Translations under genes and position numbers: made by a program
Shown here: in pieces, positions 27,059 through 39,465 of the stretch
Numbering within the stretch: position 1 is the stretch's first letter
Layout: each line of letters starts with the position of its first letter
Origin: Azadirachta indica
Lineage: Eukaryota; Streptophyta; Magnoliopsida; Sapindales; Meliaceae
Direction of reading: 5' to 3'
Assembly: GCA_022749755.1 (NCBI GenBank)
Contig: CM040443.1
Coordinates: 11,133,744 to 11,197,743 of the forward strand
DNA length: 64,000 bases
Notes under the pieces: model-generated
What the model saw: the letters and a program-made list of their open reading frames with translations, nothing else
Databases searched by the model: none
What the model was told of the DNA's origin: nothing

Positions 27059-30000
27059 ATGGAAGAGCTGGCCATGCTTAGGCAGCTCATCGGTCGGCTT
27101 CAAGAACTTCTCCAACTCTACGGTTCTTTTCCTCCTAATAATTCGCATTACCTTTACTTTCACTCTCATCAACAGCAGCAACAGCTACCGCCGGAGGAAG
27201 AAGAACAGCACTACCAGTTTAACAGGTCTCTTCTTTCTCTCTAGATCTCCCTTAATTCTTTGCATTGTCGATTGCCTTCCCATTTTTTCGCTCTCTCTTC
27301 ACCGGCTATCTATTCTAGATTTTATTTTTCTTTTCGACATGTTGCGTTGCGGTGACTGTAACCGGAGCATTTCAGTTTCATTGCTTGCAGTTTCGAAATG
27401 TTATACGATTGTTGTTTATTGTTAATTTATTGATTCTTGCTCTTTCTTTTATTCTGTCTTTCATTTTTCTTGTATTACAGTCTCAATGGTATTTCTTTCT
27501 ATTTATCACAAATTCATTGGTGTCTTTTAACTTGCTTAACGGTTTCCTTTTATTGACTTGGTTAATAGATATGTGTGATCTTTTTTCTGTCTATGGTAGA
27601 TCTTTACCATTTTCTTTTGTTTCGTTCTTTCATTTTTTTTTAGATTTATTTTCTTAATGTAATCCCTTATATACCTTAGTACATAAGCTCAGTTCTTTAA
27701 AACACAATGGTAATAAAATGAAGATAAAGTATGATCTTGGAGAAAAGCTAGTGACACTCAGACATGGTTGAGGTCATTGCAATTGGTTTATAGAGCTCAT
27801 CTTCTGCACTTATCATGAACTGTACCATATAGCTTTTGATATCTGATTAAATGTGAAGCATGCTATAGTTGCTGTTTGCACATAAACTTTAGTATAGGTT
27901 ATACCTATACTCACTTGCGGTAAGCTTGTGGGATTGTGCACATTTGTCCCCATCCTTTTAGTTTATAATCAATGAATTACTGACATTTCTCATTCCAAGC
28001 AATTCTTTCATTTTCCAATCGTAGTATGTAAGTACATTTGTATGTTTGTGTTCATGACAGTCGGGATGAATTTATGGACAATTTACTTTTGATACGTAAA
28101 CTTATCTCTTTGAACTAGATTACTTATTTCTAGCACTGCTGTTATGTTATAGAATTTCTGAAGGATCATTTGTTTTTGTCAATGTACATGTTTGCAAGAA
28201 TAGAAATGGTTAAAACTGTAAGAATGTAAGCAGTTGCATATATTTTTATTGTGTGGAAGTAATTAAATGAAATAGGCCATCATTACAGATTTATAAAAAC
28301 AGTTAGTTTTTATCCAAGTGTTTTAGGGGAATGATTTAACCATCCTTTACTTCAGCATTCTCAAGAAAAAATAGTAGTTGTATGGGCTATTGTGCTTGAT
28401 GAATTGATTTTCTTCTTTACATATGTTCATTTATTTGATGCAAATTTTGATGGCTAGTATCAATTAATTTGCATGAAATTTCGATATAAGTAAGTTCAAG
28501 GGTTAGAGCTTGTGTATTTGTTTTGTTGTGGCCGTTCAAGATTTAAAACACTGAAGTGCATGATCAAAGTGAAAGTTCTACTTTAAATAGAATGTCTCAG
28601 GGCCACAAATGTTCATTAGTGCGTTCATCTCTTTCAGTCTGTTCATGTCGGAAATGTGACATAGAACTGATGGTTTTGAACTCGAAGCTCAAGCAACATA
28701 GGTGTGTCAGTAACTCAACTTTGAGGTTGGCATTGTCTTAGAGGGCAATTGAAAAGTTGAAAAATTGCTGCTCTTTTTTTTTTTTTTTCCTTCATTCTTT
28801 GTCTACCAGTAAAGGTATATGTAGTTCAGACATCTATTTCTTCTTTACACATTCTCGGACATCATGGTTTGTGTCAAACATGGAAATTTAGATGTATAGA
28901 AGCAAATATTTTGAGAGTGGTTGTTTTATCAATCTCTAGACTTGATTAAAATGGCTTCTTTTGGGGGTGATTTGTATGAGTAAACCTACCACAAGACTCA
29001 CCAAGTTTCATGGGAAAATTCTGTAGGCTAGATTAATCTTGTATTAGCTGTTTGCATTCCTTTTTGATAAAATTTAAGTATGAAAATGTATTGCATATTC
29101 TAGCCTTGAAATTAATTCAGAGCTCATTCACACCAAATCTTTTGACAATGGTGTTGCTACTGCTAAGTATTACTGTTAACAGAATTCCACCTTTGCTGCT
29201 TCGAATTTTGCCGGACAGCTTTCTTATATGTAAACCTTTAATGCATTGACAGTCTCATAAGAAAGAAAAAGTCATCAGAAAATGACAATCTTGTATTAGC
29301 TGTTTGCATTTCTTTCTCATAAAATTTAAGTATGAAAATGTATTGCTTATTCTAGCCTTGAAATTAATTCAGAGCTCACACAAAATCTTGTGACAACGGT
29401 GTTGCTACTGCTAAGTGTTACTGTTAACAGAATTCCACCTTTGCTGCCTCGAATTTTGCCAGACAGCTTTCTTATATGTAAACCTTTAATACATTTACAG
29501 TCTCATAAGAAAGAAAAAGTCACCAGAAAATGACAATCTAAAGAATTTCCCTGGTTAAAGCTGATACATATGGAGCACAGGGGAGTTTGGTGAAATGAGG
29601 AGGGTAACAACTGAGGCCTGTGTACACCACTGACACAGACCTTTCTTAGAATCAGTGCTGGTGCTCGAGGCTCAAGCAACTTGTGGTGTGATTTGTATCT
29701 ATTAAATTCTCATCTCTAGCACATTCATTTTTAGTAAATCGTTACCTCGCATGAATCAATGCCAATGCTCAAGCAACTTGTGATGCAATTGAGTGAGCTT
29801 CCCTAGAGCATTATGTTTCATATAGGTATAAAATTTTATTATAATGAGAGACAGTTGGATTTTCTTCCCATGTCTGTTTCATAAATTCGCAGCAGAATTT
29901 TCTCATTACTTTTTCTAGTGATTAACAAGCATGATGAACTGCCATGTAAAGGCTTATAGTCTTCATCTGCATTGTAAATTTTGATTTTAAACGTATTCGT

Positions 30001-31790
30001 AGGCATAGGAAAACTATCTATATTCTGTTTGATTGTAATTTCCTCTAAATATATTGTTGTATAGAGTGTTTTTTAGTTTCCATAATTCTCTAGAATAGTT
30101 CAGTTTCTAAAAGTCTCATAGATTTGGCAAAATTCTTTTATAATATTGCAATCTTGCTTAAAATAATGTTCATGGTAATTTCCGCTATTTTGTGCTTTAG
30201 ATAAGCTTATCTAACGGAGACGATTGAATTGAGTAGATCTGCTATTATAATAAATAAGACAGTGAATTATATGCTTACTAGACCTCTTGCAATTATTTTT
30301 AGTGACAACTCAATGGATAGATCTGAAGAAAATAACTTTTAACACCTTGAGGTTTAACATACCAAATCTGATGGTTCGTGATTGGGCAGTTTTACTCTTG
30401 CTAAAACTTTTTCTTGCATGGCGTACTTGCCTTCATTTTTGCGCAATTGTTATCCACAATTGTGGTGGATGCATATATAAGAAATAAGTGTAGGAAATTA
30501 CCTTTTAGTGAACATAGAAATAATTGTTATTAGTTTTTGAGCAGGTGGTGCTTGCCCAACATTGATGACAGTGCTGCAGATGATTATTATGGTCTTGTGA
30601 TGGCAGCTGGAAAGTCAGGAAGCTGTAAGATGTTGGAACCTGTCAAACCTCCACCCTCTAAGAAATCTCGAAAGGAGCGGAACCGAGGAAAATTAGCTGG
30701 ATCCACCAATACAGCTGAGGTTATGGAACAAGAAATTTGGAAAGAGTTCCCGGAGGACCTTTTTGAAGCAGTCATTGCAAGACTTCCCATTGCCACATTT
30801 TTCCGCTTCCGTTCAGTTTGCCGGAAATGGAATTCCTTGTTGAACTCTCATAGTTTCTCTCAACATTGCGCCCAAGTCCCACAAGGTGATCCCTGGTTTT
30901 ACACCATCACTCATGAAAATGTGAACTCTGGAGCCATGTATGATCCTTCCTTGAATAAATGGCACCATCCCACTGTATCTTGTCTGCCTACAAAGGTGAT
31001 CCTCTTGCCAGTTGCTTCAGCTGGAGGTCTAGTGTGCTTTCTTGACATTGGTCATCGGAACTTCTATGTATGCAACCCTTTAACTCAATCTTTTAAAGAG
31101 TTACCAGCTAGGTCAGTTAAGGTCTGGTCCCGTGTTGCTGTGGGGATGACTCTCAATGGAAGTTCAATGGGCAGTGGTTACAAGATCTTATGGGTAGGAT
31201 GTGATGGGGAGTATGAAATTTATGACTCTATTAAGAACTCATGGACACGACCTGGAAGCATGCCGTCAAGTGTAAAGCTACCACTATCATTGAACTTTCG
31301 TTCACAAGCAGTTTCGCTTGACAGCACACTTTATTTCATGCGTTCAGACCCTGAAGGGATTGTGTCCTATGATATGATTTCTGGGATATGGAAGCAGTTC
31401 ATAATCCCAGCTCCACTGCATTTGAGTGACCACACACTTGCTGAGTGTGGGGGCCGGATCATGCTTGTGGGCTTGCTGACGAAGAATGCTGCTACATGCG
31501 TGTGCATATGGGAGCTGCAGAAGATGACTCTTTTGTGGAAGGAGGTTGACAGAATGCCAAATATATGGTGCTTGGACTTTTATGGGAAGCACGTTAGAAT
31601 GACTTGCTTGGGCAACAGAGGTTTGCTCATGTTGTCATTGAGATCAAGACAAATGAACCGACTAGTTACTTACAATGTGATGAGCAGGGAATGGCTAAAG
31701 GTTCCTGGATGTGTTGTGCCCCGAGGGAGAAAGCGGCAGTGGATTGCATGCGGTACTGCCTTTTACCCATGCTTGACGGCAACAGCTTAA
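27059..31790 (+). CDS. LCR: F-box protein LCR (LEAF CURLING RESPONSIVENESS), miR394 target
   Basis: Two coding exons, 27059-27225 and 30545-31790, joined across a 3.3 kb intron in phase 2; 470 residues, close to Arabidopsis LCR (At1g27340, about 467). The N-terminus is MEELAMLRQLIGRLQELLQLYG, followed by a Gln/Glu-rich tract and a basic patch (SKKSRKERNRGK). The F-box spans about 120-160 (WKEFPEDLFEAVIARLP ... SVCRKWNSLL). The rest is a kelch-like beta-propeller region with motifs such as YDPSLNKWHHP and YDMISGIWKQF. LCR is the substrate-recognition part of an SCF E3 ligase; in Arabidopsis it limits stem-cell competence and shapes leaves, and mobile miR394 represses it. The miR394 site lies in exon 2. 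The long intron carries a tandem duplication. The 3'UTR probably extends to about 32.4 kb. Confidence 0.95.
29036..29536. repeat. Tandem duplication of a 250-bp block in the LCR intron
   Basis: 29036-29286 and 29287-29536 are near-identical head-to-tail copies. Both start with ...cttgtattagctgtttgcat and end with ...ccagaaaatgacaat or its variant. They differ by scattered substitutions and a few short indels. No coding potential. Confidence 0.93.
31541..31560 (+). promoter_or_regulatory. miR394 target site in LCR
   Basis: The 20 bases from 31541 (ggaggttgac, then agaatgccaa) are the canonical miR394 complement. They encode part of KEVDRMPN in the C-terminal half, the same position as in Arabidopsis LCR. 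Confidence 0.95.
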
Positions 31791-33258
31791 CTCTGCTTTT
31801 CTTTTTGTTTGTGATAGCAGTGTTCTCCATCTGGTACTTACTTATGCTTGGTTGACTGCAAACTATTGCTGCCATTTTGTTTACCACCCAAATTTCTATG
31901 CTACTATTATAATGAAGTAATCAGATACACTGGGATGTACGGTTTTTACTTTCTGTGTACAAACTTGTCGATGAACAACTTTGATTTAAGAAAGGCTAAA
32001 GTTTTAAGACGTAAATGCCATCTCTTTATTCTGGAAGAGCCCATAGAGGTCCTCCATTTGTTTTTAGGCAGCATTTTGGGAAGCATTAGCGGTGCTACTT
32101 AGAGAAAGAGATTCAATTATTAGATTTTCGTCAACGTTACAGTAGAAAACAGGACTTCATGGAACCGCTTGACTTACGTAGGTAGGTCCGGCTGTACAAA
32201 CCGTATTCCAAGTGTTGGTTGAGAAGATGTTTGCTATGTCTGTATGTCTGAAAGACATCAGCTGTTCGCTGCAATCGGGTTTTACAGTTTGATGGACTAG
32301 TTTTACAAACTTACAATCTTGGTGTTGCTTCGGGAATGTAGACAGCCGTTTAACTTTATTGTCTGAATGAATTTTGAGTGACGCAAAGCTAGTCTTTCAC
32401 TTTTGCAAAAGCTTCCCAAAAAGAAGGGGATTTGCGCCGCAACTTCAATCAGCGAAATCTCATAAGACCCCGCAAATTGGGAACCACAAAGCTCAGAACC
32501 GGAATCTCACCAACGCCAAACTTAAGGGTCGTTTGTAATTCATTCGTTTCACTGTAATTTTAAAAATAAAGCAACTTAGGTTAGCAACATTTAGTCACAT
32601 CTCTACTACCTATTTCATAGCACTTAGGCCATTCACTTATTAGTTACCATTAATCATGGTATGTTTGAGGTGACGAGGTAACTTCGAAGTCAATGCTGTA
32701 AAATAAATTACTAAAGCATTGATTGTACAAAAGAGAGAGTAGTACTAAATAATTTTAGTAGTTATATTTGTAATCTTAGACGAAGTGTTTTCAAAATTAA
32801 ACCTTCACAAGATGCGTTTTCAAATATAGTTATATTTGCTGCCATCTTCTGAAGATTTAGTTTTTAAAACACATTGTTTAAGATTACAATATAAGTGCTA
32901 CGCTGTTGGCCCAAACGTATACTCGATAATATTCCATTGAACAGCAATAATTCCAGCACCTTCTCATTGGAAAAAAAGCCCCTAATAACTCGTTGGCTAG
33001 GCGTAAGATTATTATTTCCACTGTGAGCGATTGCAAACATTGAATTAAGATACACTAATGCTTAAAATTTCCATCCACATAACAAAATAAAAAGAAGCAA
33101 GGTAAGAGTTTTATTCAAAATCGGAGTTGTTCATAACACATGGTAAAACACTGGTCTTGTCAATATATCATCGGGTTTCCTACACACTAATGGAAAGAAA
33201 ATAAATGACAACGCAGGAGGACCATCTGCTGCTGCTACTTCTCAGTATTTGTGGATAT
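31791..33258. other. LCR 3'UTR and convergent intergenic region
   Basis: LCR (plus) and RAMP4 (minus) converge here. No gene is seen. A GC-richer patch at 32395-32530 looks different from its surroundings and could be a decayed insertion, but it has no recognisable content. Confidence 0.45.
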
Positions 33259-34502
33259 TTATGCCATCCCTCCACTTGTCGCTGTCCTGATGATCTGGAA
33301 GAGAGCTGCTCAATAAGACATTAAAAAGACAGTGATCAGAACGTATGTGCATTGGCCATAGAAGCTATCAACATATTCTACAACATTCTAAAATAGACAC
33401 TCTTTACAGCCAATTCAACAGGTCATAGAGCAAAACCAAAAGCTATATGGAAGATCAGCTCTACCATTAAAGATTTTACATCCACCATTTAGAAACAATG
33501 AAGACCATATTATGTAATCGGTTTGAATGAAAGACTATCATATACAAAAACATAAGCAGGTGCTGAAACCAATAAGGAACTGCTTGCTTCTCAGTTTTGT
33601 CAAGCCAAAAAGATAATAATAATAATAAAAAGGAGGATTCAACACATGGGTAAACGCCAAAAGAGCTGCAATAAAACAAAGAAACTTACATGATCCAATA
33701 ACGACAAAGACGAAGAAACCAAGCAGAACCGGGCCAACAGGATAATCCTTGCCCTTCTTTGTGGTGGTTTCAGGCACTGCGCCTCTCTTTGTAATATTCT
33801 TCTCGAATTTGTCCACCTTCCTAACTGCAAGACGCTTTGATGTTGTCTGAACAGAAAACATGATCATAGAAGTCAACTATCACATGCTCCAGAAAGAAAT
33901 CAAAATACAACTGAATAAGAATAGCAGTATTAACATTTCTACTTAGAAATATTAGCTTTATTCTATATTTGCAGAATTTTGTAGACAGCTCCATTTCATA
34001 TACCCAGCGAAAATGTTCAATGATCATTTTTCTTTTCAAAGATATTCATATACTAATTAAAAGGTTTCGTTTTTATGGAGATCATTAAGGATAATTATCA
34101 TACTTATGACAGAAATTTATAATAATAATAAACAAAAAAGTGAATTTTTCTTATTATTATAACATTTATGCTGCGATAGGCACTACACATCTGGGATCTA
34201 ATGAAATCCGGTTGCAACTGCTGTTTTTTCGCGACATTGATTCATCAAACATAAAGTAAATTATTAAATCACGTGTATATAGAAAAAAGCCAGCATTTTC
34301 AATCAGCTTATTCAGATTGAAAGCAATTTGATCAATTAACTAGCTGAAATCAACATCAAAACACTTATAATTACAGATCAGGTAATCAAAATAAGAATAG
34401 ATGAAAGAAACAAAACGGATCCAAGGCAAACTGGGAACCGAGAATTACGATATAGATGGAAATCAACTAACGAAAAGGAGAGCAGGTGAGAGAAACTACC
34501 AT
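33259..34502 (-). CDS. RAMP4: Ribosome-associated membrane protein RAMP4/SERP1
   Basis: Three coding exons on the minus strand: 34502-34500 (the ATG alone), 33846-33690 and 33305-33259; 68 residues, the usual length of this family. The soluble N-terminal half is basic (TTSKRLAVRKVDKFEKNITK), followed by the family block RGAVPETTTKKGKDYPVGP. A single C-terminal membrane segment follows (LLGFFVFVVIGSSLFQII), ending in RTATSGGMA. RAMP4 is a tail-anchored ER protein that associates with Sec61 and ribosomes and protects nascent membrane proteins under stress. The first intron falls directly after the start codon, so simple ORF scans give a false start inside the intron. Its place next to LCR matches At1g27330/At1g27350 flanking LCR in Arabidopsis. 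Confidence 0.95.
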
Positions 34503-34639
34503 GATCACTGGGAGAGCCGGTACCCGGAAACGCTTGTAGCAAGAAAGAAAGAGTAGGCGAAGTACAGGCGATTCCTTCTCTTGACCCTTCCGGCGAGTTC
34601 GATCTCCTTCTTAATTTTCTCTCTTTCGTATCGCTCCCC

Positions 34640-37024
34640 TACTGTTACGCAAATGACAGTGCCTTTTATACCGGTGAAGAAAAATATTGATAGCTTCCCC
34701 GGGTACCGCGTCACAGCCATTTTATTATTGGTCATACCACGTACTGGGGGGACACGAGGCTTAATCTCATTGGTTTGTTAAAGGGTACGAGATTTTGGTC
34801 AAAAGGACGCCGGTACCTTTTATCCAAATAGATGAAAACGTGTGAATTTATGACGGGGTCAATTTTTCTTCATTTTGAGTTAAATAACAAAATATCAAAT
34901 TTAAAATACATCTGGATTTTGTTTCTTTAATACCATTTGGGCGTTTTTAAAGTCCTATAATTTGATTAGAGATTAACAAAGTTGTAAAGTTTGCAATAAA
35001 ACTCTTTCAATTTTCTTTTAAAAATATTTAGCACAGATTCGTTCACAGTTGTAATATTTGTGACTTTTTCTACAGAGAAAGTTATTAACAATGAAATTAA
35101 ATTGATCACATTATTTATATTTTAACAAAATGATAAATTAGGAAATCAAGAGAATTATTGTTCTCAAAACTAATAAGAGATTTATTATTATTATTATATT
35201 TAAATATATAAGAAATAATGAGTGAAAAAAAAAATGAAATAATGAAATAAGGTTAGCTTTAACGGTGACGGTTATGCCGTGGTGGGTAAGCAGCGTAGGT
35301 TGAAAAAGCCCAAGTCCCACTCTATTTAATGGATAAGCTAGTGTAGCGGCTGTGCACGCCACGATCGCCATTCAAGATTGAAGACGGGAGAATGCACGTA
35401 ACGTCACGTCGCATGAATATTATCAAGCAAGCAATACGATCTTTGTTCACACGGATTAGTGTTTCCATTTAATAAACAAATTTACTTTCATTCTTGTAAA
35501 TTCTACACTTTAGTCCGAATTTCTTTTCGAGTGTGGGAATGTGCAATCACACGCATATAAAACAGTAAATTATTATTTGATCCACACCAAGCCAAACCCA
35601 ACCCATTTCTTAGGCAACACTAAATTGGAGATTGATCCATCATCTGCTGACTCTGTCCCTCTACTGAAGTTGGGTAGGTATACGTTGGAGAGATTTTTAG
35701 TATACAAATTTTGTTGATCGGGCAGATATAGTTCAGAACTTGGCAATTTTGCCAGGCAAGCATAGCTAGTTATGCAATTTCTTGCAATCACTACAATGAA
35801 GTAACATGACAAGAGGAACACATTGAATCCAATCAACGGCCACTCCACACACATAGCTGAATAAGATGCAGATATGCGCTACAAATTAAGCCCTCATGCC
35901 ACCTTTTCCCAAACATACACCAGGCCGGATATATCAGTCACGCACACACACTCGCGCACGCATTATCCAAAGCATAAGGTGACAAACAGAAAGCAATCCC
36001 GCACAAAAGGGCAGACTTTGTGAGGCAAGACATCAAAGCAATGGTAAATTATAAGCCAAAAAGAAGGCCATTAGAATAAGAATGGTAAAGCAGCCAAAAT
36101 TGTAGGGAAGGGCATAACAAGATTGTGAAAACAATTAGAGATCAGATAAATGCAACTGTCTAACCACATTTCTGGATTTAGCTTCCACTAAAATATGAGG
36201 AATGATGTTCACGTAGAAACAGGTAGCACTAACAGCAATAAGTAATGCCATCTATGAAAGCCCTAAGAATAATGTATAAGAGATGGAAGAAATGAAGTTA
36301 GATTTCATTTTCTCTCCAAAAAAAAAAGGGAGACAAAAAAATGCACGGACAAGATGTCATGATATTCATGAAATAAAATTTCAATTATTTCAAAATACCA
36401 ACATCCATCAACTTTAAAATGGAAACTAGGATACATAAATCAAAATCTAAACAATACAGTATGGTATCACTAATCCGTAACCATAATGCAATCATAAACT
36501 CAGATCAATATATATGGTAGAAACTATCATTTGATCTATAACTGTAACTAAAAATATTACAACTCTACAAACGAGGACGAAAGAACATGCATTTTTGTAA
36601 CAGTTAAAATATAGAATAAGGAAAATTGAACAGATTTAAGCAATGAAGAATATAGAGAGAGAGTTGCATCACTTTTGGGAAAGGCTGATATTGGCAAGTT
36701 CCAATCAAGAAAGAGATTTTCTTCAACATATATGAGAGCTCTACGATTAAGTATAAAAACCCTCATCCGCCAAACCATTTAAAAAGACGTTTGATTAGGC
36801 ATCAAAATATATTGCGGAGAACTTCAACTTTTTAGCTGGTTGAATTCTTGAAAACTGCATGGGTTCCCCTCTGAACTATCTTCAAGTTGCACACAGAAAT
36901 TCCCCATGACTTCATGCAAATGGTAGTTCATTATTAAGCAGCCATGGATGCTCAAAAATGGTGAATCAGTTCCCAGCTTAACCATCCATAAAATTTATTC
37001 ACATGAGACCAAATAATCCGGAAC
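34640..37024. other. Intergenic, with RAMP4 promoter and DnaJ 3' flank
   Basis: AT-rich DNA with no supported gene. The short frames on both strands have no recognisable motifs. The stretch 36.0-37.0 kb probably contains the 3'UTR of the DnaJ gene. Confidence 0.5.
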
Positions 37025-39465
37025 TCAACTAACTGGCTCTTTGTTAGCATGGTCCACTCTCCCACCTTTGTCAGTTTCTTGACTATCCTTTATGATTTCT
37101 ACTTCCTGGTTATCTTTGGAATTAACACCCTCTACATCCCGGATATCCTTGGAATTAACATTCTCTAAATCCTGGTTATCTTTGGAATTACCATTCTCTA
37201 CTGCCCTAGCTTTCTCCAAACCCTCTGTTACCCCTTCATTGTTAGCTTCCTCAGCCTTTTCCTCCTCCAGAATATCCTCTTCCTTAACATCAGTTATAAC
37301 CTGAAGAAGTTCCACTGGTGTAGCAGCTGGATCCAGCTCCCTGCAACCCTTTGGAGCATTTGGAGCCTCTTGACCTGTAAGCAAGTATGAAGGAACATGA
37401 TGAGAAAAGCGAAACATCTCTTCTCTTGGAATCCGCCTGACTTCTCTGGGGTCCAAATGCTGATGAAACACTGTCTTAAAACCAGCAACCTTGACCAATG
37501 GAGTAACAGTTACACCATGTTCTTCATTATAGTCTTCAAGTACTTCCACCATATCATACTTGTGTATCACTTCATCAGCAGTAAGCTCATTCCAGCCAGG
37601 GGACCAATTCCTATAGAGAGCCCAGACATCACCCTTCCTAGGAAATATACGAATGGCCCCGCGTAGACCTTTCGACCACCTGACCTTGTGCGAAAAGGAA
37701 TTAAGTGAGTTACTGATCTCGTATCTGCCTACTCTGAAATCTCCACATGTTTTGGAGAAACCAGAAGCCACCCAGTTTAGTGGGCCGAGTTCACTGTTAG
37801 TTCTGGAATTAAGCCAACTGATCCGCATTTTGAATGGATTCAAAGAAATAACACTATGAATCATGGCATAATATCTTGGCATCCCATCATCATCATCATA
37901 TGCAGCCCATACCTGGCTATCTCCAAATGATTTTTCAGTTCGATCCTTGTCAAAATCATGAAAATCTGGATCAGGGACATTTATGGACAATGTTTCCACA
38001 GTTTCTGCATCTGCACTGGCACGAGAACTTCCACGGACACTGTCTTTTCCATCAACTGATCCACCAGACTTGTTTGAGCCGGATGTTTCATTCACCAAAG
38101 GTTTTTCTCTGTTATCATTAGCTCTCGCAATGCCATTGCACTCCTCTTTAAATGCAGTTTTAGCTGCTGTACCTGATTTCCATTCAGTTAGCTTTTTGCA
38201 AATTTCCATCTTAGCCTTCTCCATCAACAGACTTTGAATATCAGCCTGGGATGCTTCCTTTGAATTGTTGGTTCTAGTGATTCCATTTACCCTGACTGTT
38301 TGAAAATTACCTGAAACATTAGCTGCTGCAGCTCCTGCATTTCCAGTGCCCATTTGATTTGTAGCATTACTCCCATAGTTACCAGCACTAATGTCCTCCA
38401 TGCCTCTTCTTCTCTTTGCAGAACTGGAGTACCCAGGAGGAGGAGCACCGCTACTCCTTTTAGAGGCATTATGCTTTCTCCTCAGGGCTTCCTCTCTTTT
38501 AGTGACTGCCTGTGCCTCTCCACGCTCTCTCTTCACTTTCTCGTATGCTTGTTGAACAACACTAGCAGCCTGTGCAGCAGTTGAAGCACCACCTGTCCTA
38601 GAGAACGGACTCCACTGGAAGTTGGTGTGACTATGAGTGTCAAGATTACTAAATCCCCCTGCTCCCACATTTTGTGTAGTGGAATTATTTCTAGTTGAAT
38701 TAACTGTGTTTTTACCCCCTGCTTGATGATTTGAGCTTTGCCGCTGCTGTGAGAAATTCCATGGGGATTTAGTGCTATTTGAAGGAGGCGGAGCTGTTTC
38801 TACAGCCAAAAATGGTTCATGGCAATTGGGGCATAGGAGATTATGATTCAGATAAACTCTGAGATACTCGTATTGCATCTTGCATCGGTGGCACACAGTC
38901 CAAAAGGTATTGGGTTTGGACTTATGAGATGAAGCAGGAGTAGAAGTGTGACTCGACCGATGGGTACTCTTCGGAGCCTTTGCACTTGATTTGGTAAAAT
39001 TGTAAAAGCCATTTGCTGCTGGTGCAGCTGATGCACCCCCACTTGTAGTTGAAACTTTTTGAAATACTTTTCCATTCCTCTTGTGGTCATAAGCTGCTCT
39101 CTTAGCCTTATCAGACAACAAACTCCATGCCTCCGAAATGAGTTTAAATGCACCATCAGCTCCTATAGATTTATTCTTATCAGGGTGAAGCATGAGGGCC
39201 AGCTTCCTATACTGTTTTCTCACTGTTTCATCATCAGCTTGTGGATTTACACCAAGTATCCCATACCAATCTGCCTCCCCATTAATTTTATTCTCAGCAG
39301 AAATATATACGTCTAGTGTTGCTATCATCTGAGGAATACCCTCCAGGCCAGGATACAAATTCTGGGCCTTTACTGCAAATTTCTTTGCCCTGAAATGTCC
39401 CTTGCAGTGAACTTCTTCTCTGCAATCTCTTTTGCCCTGGTGGCCTCATCTTTATTGCATTCCAT
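37025..39465 (-). CDS. DnaJ (J-domain) protein with DUF3444, apparent N-terminal frameshift
   Basis: A single long frame (39358-37025, about 777 codons) carries most of the protein. The J-domain has WYGILGVNPQADDETVRKQY, the HPD motif in LMLHPDKNKS and AWSLLSDKAKRAAYD. A zinc-ribbon-like segment follows (WTVCHRCKMQYEYL ... LCPNCHEPF), then a Ser/Asn-rich linker, the DUF3444 region (FGDSQVWAAYDDDDGMPRYYA ... GDVWALYRNW) and an acidic tail with repeats. The family start MECNKDEATRAKEIAEKKFT is present at 39465, but the frames disagree: after DIS the bases at 39390-39388 contain one G fewer than needed to continue as GAKKFAVKAQNLYPG. As read, translation from 39465 stops after about 32 codons. 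An internal Met at 39328 could still yield the J-domain. Plant J/DUF3444 proteins are mostly nuclear or cytosolic with poorly known clients. A 5'UTR intron with donor near 40152 is likely. Confidence 0.88.
37095..37200 (-). repeat. 33-bp coding minisatellite in the DnaJ C-terminus
   Basis: Three imperfect 33-base units (each containing ttatctttggaatta or atatccttggaatta on the plus strand) encode the tandem peptide N-S-K-D-(N/I)-(Q/R)-(D/E)-(L/V)-E in the acidic tail. Confidence 0.85.

Noticed and set aside
26798..27181. 127-codon minus-strand frame over the LCR start
   Set aside because: Antisense to the LCR leader and first exon; low-complexity Leu/Ser/Pro composition.
33538..33876. 112-codon frame containing RAMP4 sequence
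   Set aside because: It reads through both flanking introns; family length and splice sites give 68 residues starting at 34502.
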